Source: Alphaproteobacteria bacterium (GTDB lineage Bacteria; Pseudomonadota; Alphaproteobacteria; Rhizobiales; Hyphomicrobiaceae). From it: 35,057 bases of DNA. The notes under the pieces are model-generated. The model was not told the origin of the DNA, made no database searches, and was given only the letters and a program-made list of their open reading frames with translations. The stretch covers positions 1 through 35,057 of the forward strand of contig JAHZKP010000150.1 in assembly GCA_022600345.1 (NCBI GenBank), written 5' to 3'. Both the position numbers and the translations under genes were made by a program. Positions 1-7,394 of the stretch are shown here, piece by piece; positions within the stretch are counted from its first letter, which is position 1, and the number at the start of each line of letters is the position of its first letter.

Positions 1-88
1 GAAACAACGCGATACGATTCTCCACAGGACAGCTCTCCCTGAAAGGCATCGCCCGAACCTCCATTTGTGATTCGGACAAAGCTTGAAC

Positions 89-135
89 TGTCAGGAATGC
101 TCCCGGTCTATTCTGTCAGGGATGTCCCCGGTTTG
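89..135. repeat. Imperfect tandem repeat, 25-bp period
   Basis: Positions 89-110 (tgtcaggaatgctcccggtc...) and 114-135 (tgtcagggatgtccccggtt...) are two copies that differ at a few positions and are spaced 25 bp apart. Short repeats beginning with TG at this spacing recall the multiple transposase-binding repeats at ends of IS21-type elements. No transposase gene is visible beside them, so that origin is a guess. Confidence 0.5.
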
Positions 136-230
136 TACCGCTGGGAGTGGTGGTTGTGGGCCGAAAGCGGACGATTAGCGGGCGTTGCGAAGGACCCGAA
201 CCAGACTGTTAGATGGGGGGCGGGCCGTAG

Positions 231-248
231 GGCGCAATGCATTGCGCC
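231..248. repeat. Perfect 18-bp palindrome, copy 1
   Basis: The sequence ggcgcaatgcattgcgcc is its own reverse complement. A second copy with one mismatch lies at 389-406, 158 bp further on. It could be a protein-binding site or the core of a small dispersed palindromic repeat. Confidence 0.6.
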
Positions 249-388
249 GATCATAGCTCACCACATTCTCCAAAGCTTTCGTCGCCCTGCGTCTGTCGGC
301 AAGATTGACGGTAAAGAACCATGTCCCGCCGGGTTGAAATGTGCGGCGATAATTCGGCGTCGTTCGGAGCTATCCGCAAGCACGGAAC

Positions 389-406
389 GGCGCAATGCAT
401 TGCACC
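389..406. repeat. 18-bp palindrome, copy 2
   Basis: ggcgcaatgcattgcacc, identical to the palindrome at 231-248 except for one base in the right arm. The pair suggests a repeat family rather than chance. Confidence 0.55.
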
Positions 407-526
407 CTGCAAGACGACGCCTTCCGCTCTTGGCCCCTTGCGCCCAACAGGCGGAGACACGGGTCCGATCCGTCTTGTGCTCCGATAGCTCCCGATCAGA
501 AAACACCTTCGAAAGCTTCGCTGAAT

Positions 527-919
527 TTACGGCGAGCCATCGCGTTGAAGGAAGCAACCCAACGTCACATCATATTGCTCAGCATGCTCCGGCAACGGTG
601 GACAGCGCGACACCAGACAGAGACTGGGTTTGCCGTTGGCATACACGAGCCGTGCGTCGCAGGTCTCCAAACCCTTGTCAGGTCCTGCCATGCAGAAGCG
701 AAGTTCAACTGCTGCCGGAGCGCCTTCCGTGCGACACTTGTGCGGGCCTTCGGGCGGTAGATCACTCTTGAAACTCTGGCCCAATTTGCCGGGCGGCCAT
801 GGCCGCGGCAGCGGCTCTGGGTCCTTCTCGCTATAGAACAGCCAGAGTGTAAGTGCGATACCAAGAACGCCTGAGATTATGTGCCAATTTCCCTCTCGTA
901 AGCGTTTGCCCCAATCCAA
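527..919 (-). CDS. Small membrane-anchored Cys-containing protein, unknown
   Basis: I do not recognise the family. The product (about 130 residues) has a short charged N-terminus, then one hydrophobic segment (HIISGVLGIALTLWLFY) and a roughly 85-residue Pro-rich domain with six cysteines, as expected for a disulfide-bonded domain outside the cytoplasm. I chose the TTG at 919 because GGAGG lies 8 bases upstream of it. A longer frame reaches a TTG at 955, with a weaker AAGGG. It stands alone, with no neighbour closer than the repeat region on its upstream side. A longer forward-strand frame overlaps it but has no protein-like features. It could be a remnant of accessory DNA. Whether it is expressed is uncertain. 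Confidence 0.5.
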   Translation of the reverse strand: MDWGKRLREGNWHIISGVLGIALTLWLFYSEKDPEPLPRPWPPGKLGQSFKSDLPPEGPHKCRTEGAPAAVELRFCMAGPDKGLETCDARLVYANGKPSLCLVSRCPPLPEHAEQYDVTLGCFLQRDGSP

Positions 920-1150
920 CTTCGAATCCTCCAGACAGGCAGCAGCCCTGCGCAAGCACTGTTACCCTTGTTGCGGAAGTCCGTCGACCGAATCGGGTCT
1001 CGGCACACTTGCCGACGGACCTCGATGCCGAACACCAAAGAGCATGAAATAACGACCGCTTTCCCTCCCTCATCCATGGGCTGTGCACGCCGCACAAGCT
1101 TGCATCTGACACGAGTACGCGAAGTGTCAAGCAGACATGTGGCGACGAAC

Positions 1151-1206
1151 GAAGCGCCACTAAGAATGCGGTGGGCATCCGAACGGTGCGGAATACGTCA
1201 CGCCAG
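1151..1206. repeat. 56-bp direct repeat, copy 1
   Basis: Begins gaagcgccactaagaatgcg. It matches 1660-1715 at all but one of 56 positions. Parts of it (gcggtgggcatctgaa) recur a third time at 1911-1926, next to the tRNA. Confidence 0.85.
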
Positions 1207-1247
1207 ATTCGCGGCCGTTTCCTATGCTCTCCGAGGCTGAAAGAGTT

Positions 1248-1376
1248 GCCGGAGCGGGGCGCCTGTAGGAGGGCTGGTAGCGGTTCCCTGAGGCTTGCAT
1301 GGATCCCGTCCGAACGACGGGATGACGGAGGTGGGAGAGGTGATTTTGGGTGGCGCTTCGCGCGGGATTTCACTGC
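1248..1376. repeat. Dispersed hairpin repeat, copy 1
   Basis: About 129 bp that align with 34744-34871. Shared blocks are gccggagcggg, gcttgcatgg, atgacggaggtgggag and attttgggtggcgcttcgcg. Between the second and third blocks both copies have a hairpin at the same place but of different sequence (atcccgtc/gacgggat here). Intergenic repeats with a variable hairpin followed by ATGACG are, from memory, common in proteobacteria. Confidence 0.75.
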
Positions 1377-1565
1377 ACGATGACGAAAATTGGAGCATCG
1401 GCAGAGCAGTGACTTGTCCTCGCCTTTGTGATGCCATTCCCCGAACCTTTGCACCTAGCTTCAACCCGCATTTCCGCAGTGTGGCCAAACAAAAAAAGGG
1501 AGTGGGGCGATCCTCGAAATGAGGGGTGACGGTGCTAGTTTTAGTGTGAGGGTGGGAAGCACTGG

Positions 1566-1596
1566 GTTCCACACGACTTTAGGAAGTGTGGACCAA
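1566..1596. repeat. 31-bp direct repeat, copy 1
   Basis: Begins gttccacacgactttaggaa and is identical to 1715-1745. The arms tccacac and gtgtgga can pair, so each copy is a small hairpin. Confidence 0.85.
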
Positions 1597-1610
1597 ATAA
1601 CATGATGCGA

Positions 1611-1635
1611 AGAATTGTCCGGGCGCGGATGCCGC
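1611..1635. repeat. 25-bp direct repeat, copy 1
   Basis: agaattgtccgggcgcggat followed by gccgc. It is identical to 1883-1907, upstream of the tRNA 3' end. Confidence 0.85.
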
Positions 1636-1659
1636 CGCGCGGTTGCTGGTGGGCAAGCT

Positions 1660-1715
1660 GAAGCGCCACTAAGAATGCGGTGGGCATCTGAACGGTGCGG
1701 AATACGTCACGCCAG
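1660..1715. repeat. 56-bp direct repeat, copy 2
   Basis: Differs from 1151-1206 by one base. Here it runs directly into the second copy of the 31-bp repeat at 1715, showing that these blocks were shuffled as units. Confidence 0.85.
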
Positions 1716-1745
1716 TTCCACACGACTTTAGGAAGTGTGGACCAA
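1715..1745. repeat. 31-bp direct repeat, copy 2
   Basis: Identical to 1566-1596. It joins the 56-bp repeat on its left to the tRNA 3'-end fragment on its right. Confidence 0.85.
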
Positions 1746-1777
1746 CCAAAATGCCGGAGCCGAGGGGAATCGAACCA
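1742..1777 (-). pseudogene. Truncated copy of the tRNA-Ala 3' end
   Basis: About 36 bp match the 3' end and downstream flank of the intact tRNA-Ala at 1940-2015, including the block ggagccgaggggaatcgaac (3' acceptor strand and T arm). Similarity stops within the T arm, so no anticodon or 5' half is present. The encoded CCA is changed (GCA), so it cannot be a functional tRNA. It looks like a duplicated tRNA 3' end, as left by integration of an element at a tRNA or by local rearrangement. Confidence 0.7.
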
Positions 1778-1882
1778 CGCCACACAAGCTTGCGCAGTGT
1801 GGCCAAACAAAAAGGAAGGGGTTCGACCTCTGATGTGCCGCCGAAGGTGCGGCCAAGGTAACGACTCTAGTTGAGGGTGCGG

Positions 1883-1907
1883 AGAATTGTCCGGGCGCGG
1901 ATGCCGC
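1883..1907. repeat. 25-bp direct repeat, copy 2
   Basis: Identical to 1611-1635. It lies some 30 bp beyond the 3' end of the tRNA. Confidence 0.85.
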
Positions 1908-1939
1908 AAAGCGGTGGGCATCTGAAGCGCCAACCAAAA

Positions 1940-2015
<76 letters not shown>

Positions 2016-2147
2016 GAACCTTGGGAACAACCGGCGGCAACGCAAAAAAAGCCGTCCGCCAGTTGAGATCGCGTTGTCTAAGGGCTTGCGCGCAAAACCG
2101 CAAGCCAAAATTTCAGTGACCCGCCATATCGGCCAGGGAAAACCGCT

Positions 2148-2519
2148 TTAGGAATCTTCTTCCTTGCCCTCAGCGATCCCCGGAACGATGGCCTTGACGT
2201 TGCCGTCATCGTCTTCCTCGGTTTCAAGGAACGTATCCGAATCGTCGTCATCGTCGGGAATCGTGTCATCGGTCTCGATGTCGGCCAGATCGCCGTCTTC
2301 AGCAGCTTTTTCTTCCGATTCCTCACCGTCTGCCTGCAGTTTGGGGTCTTTCGGCTTGGGTTCTTCAGGGATCACGGCACCGGCGGGCGCATGCGCGATC
2401 ACATACGGCGCCTCGCACAACGGGCAGATGATCGGATCGTTGTTAAGGTCGTAAAAGCGGGCGCCACAGTCGTTGTTCTGGCATGTCCGTTTCGTACCGC
2501 GCGCGTCAACGGTTCCCAT
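2148..2519 (-). CDS. TIGR02300-family zinc-ribbon-like acidic protein
   Basis: Conserved alphaproteobacterial protein of unknown function, about 123 residues. The N-terminus carries the family signature: GTKRTCQNNDCGARFYDLN, then DPIICPLCEAPY. The two Cys pairs can bind one zinc ion as in a zinc ribbon. The second half is low-complexity and very acidic (runs of Asp and Glu such as PDDDDDSDTFLETEEDDDG), typical of the family. I chose the ATG at 2519 because the family starts a few residues before GTKRTC. The open frame extends 69 codons further, but that extension is not protein-like. GAGG lies about 14 bases upstream, a weak site. It is divergent from aroA, the usual arrangement. A role in nucleic acid or protein binding is only a guess. 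Confidence 0.9.
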   Translation of the reverse strand: MGTVDARGTKRTCQNNDCGARFYDLNNDPIICPLCEAPYVIAHAPAGAVIPEEPKPKDPKLQADGEESEEKAAEDGDLADIETDDTIPDDDDDSDTFLETEEDDDGNVKAIVPGIAEGKEEDS

Positions 2520-2999
2520 AATGATTAGCAAGCCTCTTGGTTCTGACGAATTTCCCGCATTCCGGGTTCGGGCACCTTGGTCCGGGAACAAGCCCGATCG
2601 AGTCCATATACCCCGGAACACTAACAAATAGTTGTCCTGTGTGCCCGCAAAGCCGCCGTTAGGGCAAGCTCTGGGATCTGGCACATGCATGTGCCGCCGT
2701 CTGCCACACCGCTGCGCTTGTGTCAAAACCTACATGCCCGCGATTGCCCCGCGAATTCACGGTGAAACGCTCAGACAGCACTCGGCGGTCTGTCCGCTGA
2801 AGCAAAAAACGCCCGCCGCGAAAAACTGCCAAGACGTTGCAATCAATGGAATGGTGGCATTGACACGGGCCCCGGTGCGTTGCTGTAAGAACCACCAGCG
2901 AGCGACCCGTAGCGCGCTCGCCTTGCCCGGCTGCGGCCAGTCGCCCATACCGGGGCGGGATCCAATCAAGACGCTTCCAAGCCATAAAAAGGCCGCCAA
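2520..2999. other. Divergent intergenic region, TIGR02300 gene / aroA
   Basis: 480 bp between two divergent genes; it must hold both promoters. I see no clear sigma-70 boxes, hairpins or repeats. The frames crossing it read as unlikely proteins. The last bases before aroA give a possible ribosome binding site (aaaaagg). Confidence 0.4.
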
Positions 3000-4340
3000 T
3001 TGTCGATCGTCAAACCCATCCCTAAGTTCTCGCGCCCGGCCGGCCCCCTCCATGGCACAGTGACTGTACCTGGAGACAAGTCGATCTCGCACCGCGCCTT
3101 GCTGTTTGGCGCGCTGGCAACGGGAACAACCCGTATTCACGGGCTGTTGGAAGCAGAAGATGTCGTCAACACCGCAAAGTCCGTGACCGCGCTGGGCGCA
3201 CCCGCCGCCAAGGTGGACGGCCACTGGCAGGTGAAGGGGCGGGGCGTCGGCGGCCTGTCGAAGCCCGCCGGCCCGCTTGACTTCGGCAACTCGGGCACCG
3301 GCGTGCGCCTGATGATGGGCGTTCTGGCCGGACACGATTTTCCCGTCGAGATGATCGGCGATGCCTCGCTATCGCGCCGCCCCATGGGCCGCGTCCTCAA
3401 TCCATTGAAGGAAATGGGCCTCGACGTCCTGGGCGAAGGCGGCGATAAACTTCCCCTGACCGTCCGCGGCTCAGCCAACCTGTTGCCCTTCGAATACGAA
3501 CTGCCCGTACCCTCCGCGCAGGTGAAGTCGGCAATCCTGCTGGCCGGTCTTCATGCGGCCGGTGAAACGACCGTCATCGAAAAGGAAGCCACCCGCGATC
3601 ATACCGAGCGGATGCTGCGCTTTTTCGGTGCCGAAGTCGCAGCCAAACCTGACAGCGATGGGCGCACCCGCATTACCGTGACGGGCAATGCAACCTTACA
3701 GGGCCGCGAAGTCCGCGTGCCAGCCGATCCTTCCTCAGCCGCCTTCCTGGTTGCAGCCGCTGTCATCGTGCCCGGCTCTGACGTCACCATTGAGGGCGTG
3801 CTGGTAAACCCAACGCGTACCGGCTTCTATGACACGCTTCGTGAGATGGGCGCGGATGTAACACTGGAAAACCAGCGCGATGAGGGTGGCGAACCCGTCG
3901 CCGATATCCGCGCGCGGCATTCCAAGCTCAAAGGTGTCACCGTTCCGCCTGAGCGTGCTCCATCAATGATCGATGAATACCCCATGCTCGCCTGTCTGGC
4001 AGCCTTCGCGACCGGCGAAACGGTTATGCAAGGCCTAGCCGAACTGCGCGTGAAAGAAAGTGATCGGCTGGCAGCAACCGCAGCGGGCCTTGAGGCTAAC
4101 GGCGTGAAGACGCTTATCGAAGGCGATACCCTGATCGTAACGGGAACGGGCGGGCCCGTTGCAGGCGGCGGAACCGTCGAAACCCACATGGACCACCGCA
4201 TCGCCATGGCCTTCCTGACCATGGGGCTGGCGACCGAAATGCCTGTCACCGTTGATGATACCGCGATTATCGCCACCAGCTTCCCAGAGTTCATCGGGCT
4301 GATGGAAAGCCTCGGGGCTGAATTCGGGGATGCAGGATAA
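3000..4340 (+). CDS. aroA: 3-phosphoshikimate 1-carboxyvinyltransferase (EPSP synthase)
   Basis: Joins shikimate-3-phosphate and phosphoenolpyruvate to give EPSP, the sixth step of chorismate synthesis, in the cytoplasm. At 446 residues it has normal length. Visible motifs are PGDKSISHRALL (residues 24-35, substrate-binding Lys), DFGNSGTGVRL (94-104), PSAQVKSAILLAG (171-183), MIDEYPML with the catalytic Asp, RVKESDR with the catalytic Glu, and MDHRIAM near the end. The SAQVKSA and DEYPML forms resemble class II (CP4-like) enzymes. CP4 has Ala-Ala-Thr-Gly where this one has Ser-Gly-Thr-Gly (98-101), so the Gly-to-Ala change tied to glyphosate tolerance is not present. The start is a TTG preceded by aaaaagg at 8 bases. 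The stop overlaps the cmk start (TAATG), indicating translational coupling. Confidence 0.97.
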   Translation: MSIVKPIPKFSRPAGPLHGTVTVPGDKSISHRALLFGALATGTTRIHGLLEAEDVVNTAKSVTALGAPAAKVDGHWQVKGRGVGGLSKPAGPLDFGNSGTGVRLMMGVLAGHDFPVEMIGDASLSRRPMGRVLNPLKEMGLDVLGEGGDKLPLTVRGSANLLPFEYELPVPSAQVKSAILLAGLHAAGETTVIEKEATRDHTERMLRFFGAEVAAKPDSDGRTRITVTGNATLQGREVRVPADPSSAAFLVAAAVIVPGSDVTIEGVLVNPTRTGFYDTLREMGADVTLENQRDEGGEPVADIRARHSKLKGVTVPPERAPSMIDEYPMLACLAAFATGETVMQGLAELRVKESDRLAATAAGLEANGVKTLIEGDTLIVTGTGGPVAGGGTVETHMDHRIAMAFLTMGLATEMPVTVDDTAIIATSFPEFIGLMESLGAEFGDAG

Positions 4341-4966
4341 TGATCATCGCCATCGACGGACCAGCAGCTTCGGGCAAGGGCACACTTGCCCGCATGATCG
4401 CCCGGCACTTCGGCTTTGCCTATCTCGACACCGGCGCACTCTATCGGGCCGTTGCCCGCGATACGTTGGCGGGCGGTTTTGGGCTCGACGACACCGCTGC
4501 AGTGGTCTCGATTGCCAGATCCCTCGATCCAGCCACCCTTGATGACGACGGCTTGCGCTGTCCTGGCGTTGGCGAAGCAGCTTCCCGCATCGCTGGCATC
4601 CCCGAAGTCCGCGCCGCTTTGCTGGCCTACCAGCGCCATTTCGCCAAAACCCCGCCCGGAGCCGTGCTCGATGGCCGCGACATCGGCACCGTGGTCTGCC
4701 CGGATGCCGACGCCAAGATCTTTGTGACGGCAACCGCCGACGTGCGCGCCCGCCGCCGCTTTCTGGAGCGCCAAAGGCAAGGTGAGGATGCAACTTACGA
4801 GCAGGTCCTCGATCTGATCCGCAATCGCGATGCCCGCGATTCTGAGCGCGGGAGTTCGCCGATGAAGCGGGCTGACGATGCAGACTTGCTTGACACCACT
4901 GAAATGGGTATACAGGCGGCATTCGACGCTGCAGTCGGATTGATCAAGAGGAAGATCAGCCAATAG
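4340..4966 (+). CDS. cmk: (d)CMP kinase
   Basis: Phosphorylates CMP and dCMP with ATP to the diphosphates, in pyrimidine nucleotide recycling. The 208-residue protein begins with the P-loop (IDGPAASGKGT, residues 5-15). It has the CMP-binding YLDTGALYRA, the conserved DGRDIGTVVCPDADAKIF and the Arg-rich lid (RARRRFLERQ). It ends with the family's DLLDTTEMGIQAAFDAAVGLI. Its ATG shares one base with the aroA stop, so the two are co-translated. The aroA-cmk-rpsA order is widespread in Proteobacteria. Confidence 0.97.
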   Translation: MIIAIDGPAASGKGTLARMIARHFGFAYLDTGALYRAVARDTLAGGFGLDDTAAVVSIARSLDPATLDDDGLRCPGVGEAASRIAGIPEVRAALLAYQRHFAKTPPGAVLDGRDIGTVVCPDADAKIFVTATADVRARRRFLERQRQGEDATYEQVLDLIRNRDARDSERGSSPMKRADDADLLDTTEMGIQAAFDAAVGLIKRKISQ

Positions 4967-4970
4967 GGTG

Positions 4971-4986
4971 CGCAAATCTCTTTGCG
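4971..4986 (+). terminator. Weak hairpin after cmk
   Basis: cgcaaa-tctc-tttgcg forms a six-pair stem five bases after the cmk stop, followed by ggcccttaattt rather than a clean T run. It may partly terminate aroA-cmk transcription or protect the 3' end. Read-through into rpsA is likely. Confidence 0.3.
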
Positions 4987-5157
4987 GGCCCTTAATTTCA
5001 TTGGCGGCCCGCCCATCGCTGCAGCAACCGATCCCAAATCACTGACAACTTTGTGCTGTTGATGGCGCCGAGAACCCTTGTGTTGCAGGGGACTCTGGGG
5101 GCTGTAGGGGCACATCCACTAATCCGTCTCCGCGCCCACAACGGGCTGCGGATCCGC

Positions 5158-5218
5158 TTCAACACCGGCTTGCCGAGTGTTGAGCAAAAGCAGTGTTGAG
5201 CAACAGGTAATTCAACAC
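5158..5218 (+). promoter_or_regulatory. Repeated motifs in the rpsA leader
   Basis: Just upstream of rpsA, agtgttgagcaa occurs twice (5176-5187 and 5192-5203), and ttcaacac, which can pair with gtgttgaa-like sequence, occurs at 5158-5165 and 5211-5218. The mRNA leader can therefore adopt alternative short stems close to the ribosome binding site (aggag, 5231-5235). S1 is known to repress its own translation in E. coli, so an autoregulatory leader is plausible, but nothing here proves it. Confidence 0.35.
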
Positions 5219-5247
5219 AAACCCGCTTCCAGGAGCAGTAACACCGT

Positions 5248-7110
5248 ATGTCGCAGACCGATTCAGCAGACTCAATGAGCCCAACCCAGGACGATTTCGC
5301 AGCATTGCTCGCAGAAAGCCTGGCCAAGGAAGATGTGTACGAAGGCAGCGTCGTCAAAGGTAAGGTCGTCGGCCTCGAAAAAGACCTGGCCATCATCGAT
5401 GTCGGCCTCAAGATGGAAGGCCGCGTTCCGATCCGCGAATTCTCCACCGCCGAGCAGGAAGTTGTCCTGAACGTTGGCGACGAAGTCGAAGTCTACCTTG
5501 AGCGCATCGAAAACGCCCGCGGCGAAGCCGTACTCAGCCGCGAAAAAGCCCGCCGCGAAGAAAGCTGGAACCGCCTCGAAAAGCAGCACGAAGCTGGCGA
5601 AAAGGTCTCCGGCGTCATCTTCAACCGCGTCAAGGGCGGCTTCACTGTCGATCTCGACGGCGCCGTGGCCTTCCTTCCCGGCTCCCAGGTCGATATCCGC
5701 CCCGTTCGCGATATCGCACCCCTGATGCACCAGCCGCAGCCATTCCAGATCCTCAAAATGGATCGCCGCCGCGGTAACATCGTCGTCTCCCGCCGCTCCG
5801 TTCTCGAAGAAACCCGCGCCGAACAGCGCGCCGACATCGTCGCCCGCCTTGGCGAAGGTCAGGTCATCGAAGGCATGGTCAAGAACATCACCGACTACGG
5901 TGCTTTCATCGATCTGGGTGGCATCGACGGCCTCTTGCACGTCACCGACATGGCCTGGCGCCGCGTCAACCATCCATCCGAAATCCTCAACGTCGGCGAT
6001 ACGGTCAAGGTGCAGATCATCCGCATCAATCCCGATACCCAGCGCATCTCGCTTGGCATGAAGCAGCTTCAGTCCGATCCATGGGAAGGCATCGAAGCCA
6101 AATACCCAGTCGGCGGCCGCTTCAAGGGCACCGTTACCAACATTGCCGACTACGGTGCGTTCGTTGAACTGGAGCCAGGCGTCGAAGGCCTCATCCACGT
6201 CTCCGAAATGAGCTGGACCAAGAAGAATATCCATCCAGGCAAGATCGTCTCGACCAGCCAGGAAGTTAACGTCCAGGTGCTCGAAGTCGACCCCAATAAG
6301 CGCCGCATTTCGCTGGGCCTCAAGCAGACCCAGGACAACCCATGGGATGCCTTCCTGGCCGAACACCCACGGGGTTCGACGGTCGAAGGTCCGATCCGCA
6401 ACATCACCGAGTTCGGTCTGTTCATCGGCCTTGAAGGCGGCGTCGACGGCATGGTCCACCTGTCCGATCTCGATTGGAACCGTCCAGGCGACGAAGCCAT
6501 CAAGGACTTCAAGAAGGGCGATACCGTCCAGGCGGCGGTTCTTGATGTCGACAGCCAGAAAGAGCGTATCTCGCTTGGCATCAAGCAGGTCTCCGGCGAC
6601 CCTGCCGAAACCATAGGCGGCTTCAAGAAGTCGGAAGTCGTGACCTGCGAAGTCATCGCGGTTCAGGAAAACGGCATCGAGGTCAAGCTGGCCGACACCG
6701 ACCTGACCACGTTCGTCAAGCGTTCCGACCTGTCGCGCGACCGTTCCGAGCAGCGCCCCGAGCGTTACAATGTCGGCGACAAGATCGATGCCGCCGTCAT
6801 CAGCCTGGATAAAGCCGCCCGCCGCATTACTGTGTCGGTCAAGGCGTTGGAAATCCAGGAAGAAAAGAAGGCCGTCGCACAATACGGCTCTTCCGCCTCG
6901 GGTGCATCGCTGGGCGATATCCTGGGTGCCGCGATGATGAATCGTGGAGATGAAGGTGAAGGAGAGGCAACAGCCGAAGCTGAAGCCGCCCCAGCCGAGG
7001 CTCCTGAGGCCGCAGCGGCCGAAGCCCCTGAAGCCGCTGCAGAGGAACCTTCGAAGGACGCTCCGGCTGAAGAAGCCAAAAACGATGATGAGGCCAAAAG
7101 CGAAAGCTGA
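5248..7110 (+). CDS. rpsA: 30S ribosomal protein S1
   Basis: Binds mRNA and brings it to the 30S subunit, mainly for leaders with weak Shine-Dalgarno sequences. The 620-residue product contains six S1 (OB-fold) repeats between about residues 30 and 535. Repeats 3 to 5 are most regular, for example NITDYGAFIDLGGIDGLLHV, NIADYGAFVELEPGVEGLIHV and NITEFGLFIGLEGGVDGMVHL, each followed by RISLG. The last 60 residues are a low-complexity Ala/Glu/Pro tail with an internal duplication (EAPEAAAAEAPEAAAEE), making it longer than the roughly 560-570 residues I expect in this class. The ATG has aggag 12 bases upstream. It stands as its own unit, with a strong terminator after it. Confidence 0.98.
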   Translation: MSQTDSADSMSPTQDDFAALLAESLAKEDVYEGSVVKGKVVGLEKDLAIIDVGLKMEGRVPIREFSTAEQEVVLNVGDEVEVYLERIENARGEAVLSREKARREESWNRLEKQHEAGEKVSGVIFNRVKGGFTVDLDGAVAFLPGSQVDIRPVRDIAPLMHQPQPFQILKMDRRRGNIVVSRRSVLEETRAEQRADIVARLGEGQVIEGMVKNITDYGAFIDLGGIDGLLHVTDMAWRRVNHPSEILNVGDTVKVQIIRINPDTQRISLGMKQLQSDPWEGIEAKYPVGGRFKGTVTNIADYGAFVELEPGVEGLIHVSEMSWTKKNIHPGKIVSTSQEVNVQVLEVDPNKRRISLGLKQTQDNPWDAFLAEHPRGSTVEGPIRNITEFGLFIGLEGGVDGMVHLSDLDWNRPGDEAIKDFKKGDTVQAAVLDVDSQKERISLGIKQVSGDPAETIGGFKKSEVVTCEVIAVQENGIEVKLADTDLTTFVKRSDLSRDRSEQRPERYNVGDKIDAAVISLDKAARRITVSVKALEIQEEKKAVAQYGSSASGASLGDILGAAMMNRGDEGEGEATAEAEAAPAEAPEAAAAEAPEAAAEEPSKDAPAEEAKNDDEAKSES

Positions 7111-7158
7111 TTTGGCCAAGCAGGTGGTCAACAGCGCCGCCTGACACCAACAAGACGA

Positions 7159-7189
7159 GCGCGCCGGGTTCAGCCTGGCGCGCTTTTTT
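7159..7189 (+). terminator. Rho-independent terminator of rpsA
   Basis: gcgcgccggg-ttcag-cctggcgcgc forms a ten-pair GC-rich stem (one G-U) with a five-base loop, followed directly by six T. It lies 48 bases after the rpsA stop. Confidence 0.93.
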
Positions 7190-7394
7190 CTGTCAGATCG
7201 GGCGCCTGGGTATTTCATTACCAGTGTTAAGCACGCCTGATGAAAGCCTGCCCCCCAGCCATCATCGATCCCTGCAATATTGAATGCGGCCCGATACTTG
7301 CCTAGCTTCTGGTGCTATTAGGAATTTGCTAACTTTACTGGTAGCGATGGGCAGCGAAACGATTGCCGCCTGAATTCAATTTTGGAGCATGTTT

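Larger units (their letters stand above)
1..526. other. Gene-poor left edge
   Basis: No convincing gene is visible here. Open frames exist on both strands, but their translations look like compositional shadows rich in Arg, Ser and Cys, without domains or plausible ribosome binding sites. Three forward frames enter from the left edge and stop by about position 86, so the end of a gene lying outside the window cannot be excluded. The stretch holds a 25-bp-period imperfect tandem repeat and two copies of a short palindrome, listed separately, which fits a decayed mobile-element margin. Confidence 0.4.
956..1939. other. Intergenic repeat mosaic, no gene seen
   Basis: Nearly 1 kb without a credible gene. 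It is a patchwork of short exact or near-exact duplications of 20 to 56 bp, a dispersed hairpin repeat whose second copy lies at the other end of the window, and a truncated copy of the 3' half of the adjacent tRNA. The main repeat pairs are listed separately. One further pair, a 20-22 bp block containing gcagtgtggccaaacaaaaa, occurs at about 1476 and 1794. The open frames here are interrupted by these repeats and look non-coding. Confidence 0.6.

Noticed and set aside
258-557. Minus-strand frames of 69-99 codons in the left-edge region
   Set aside because: No family resemblance, and the longest overlaps the end of the 527-919 gene in another frame.
67-771. 234-codon forward frame at the left edge
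   Set aside because: Arg/Ser/Cys-rich with no domain or good ribosome binding site; it overlaps the more protein-like minus-strand gene and the palindromes.
3280-3320. AroA as a glyphosate-tolerant CP4-like enzyme
   Set aside because: General motifs are class II-like, but the position that is Ala in CP4 is Gly here, so tolerance is not supported.
3827-4975. 382-codon minus-strand frame opposite aroA-cmk
   Set aside because: Covers two certain genes on the other strand; no protein features.
5272-7218. 648-codon open frame on the minus strand, antisense to rpsA
   Set aside because: Its translation is a compositional mirror of the S1 repeats in GC-rich DNA, and rpsA is certain on the other strand.
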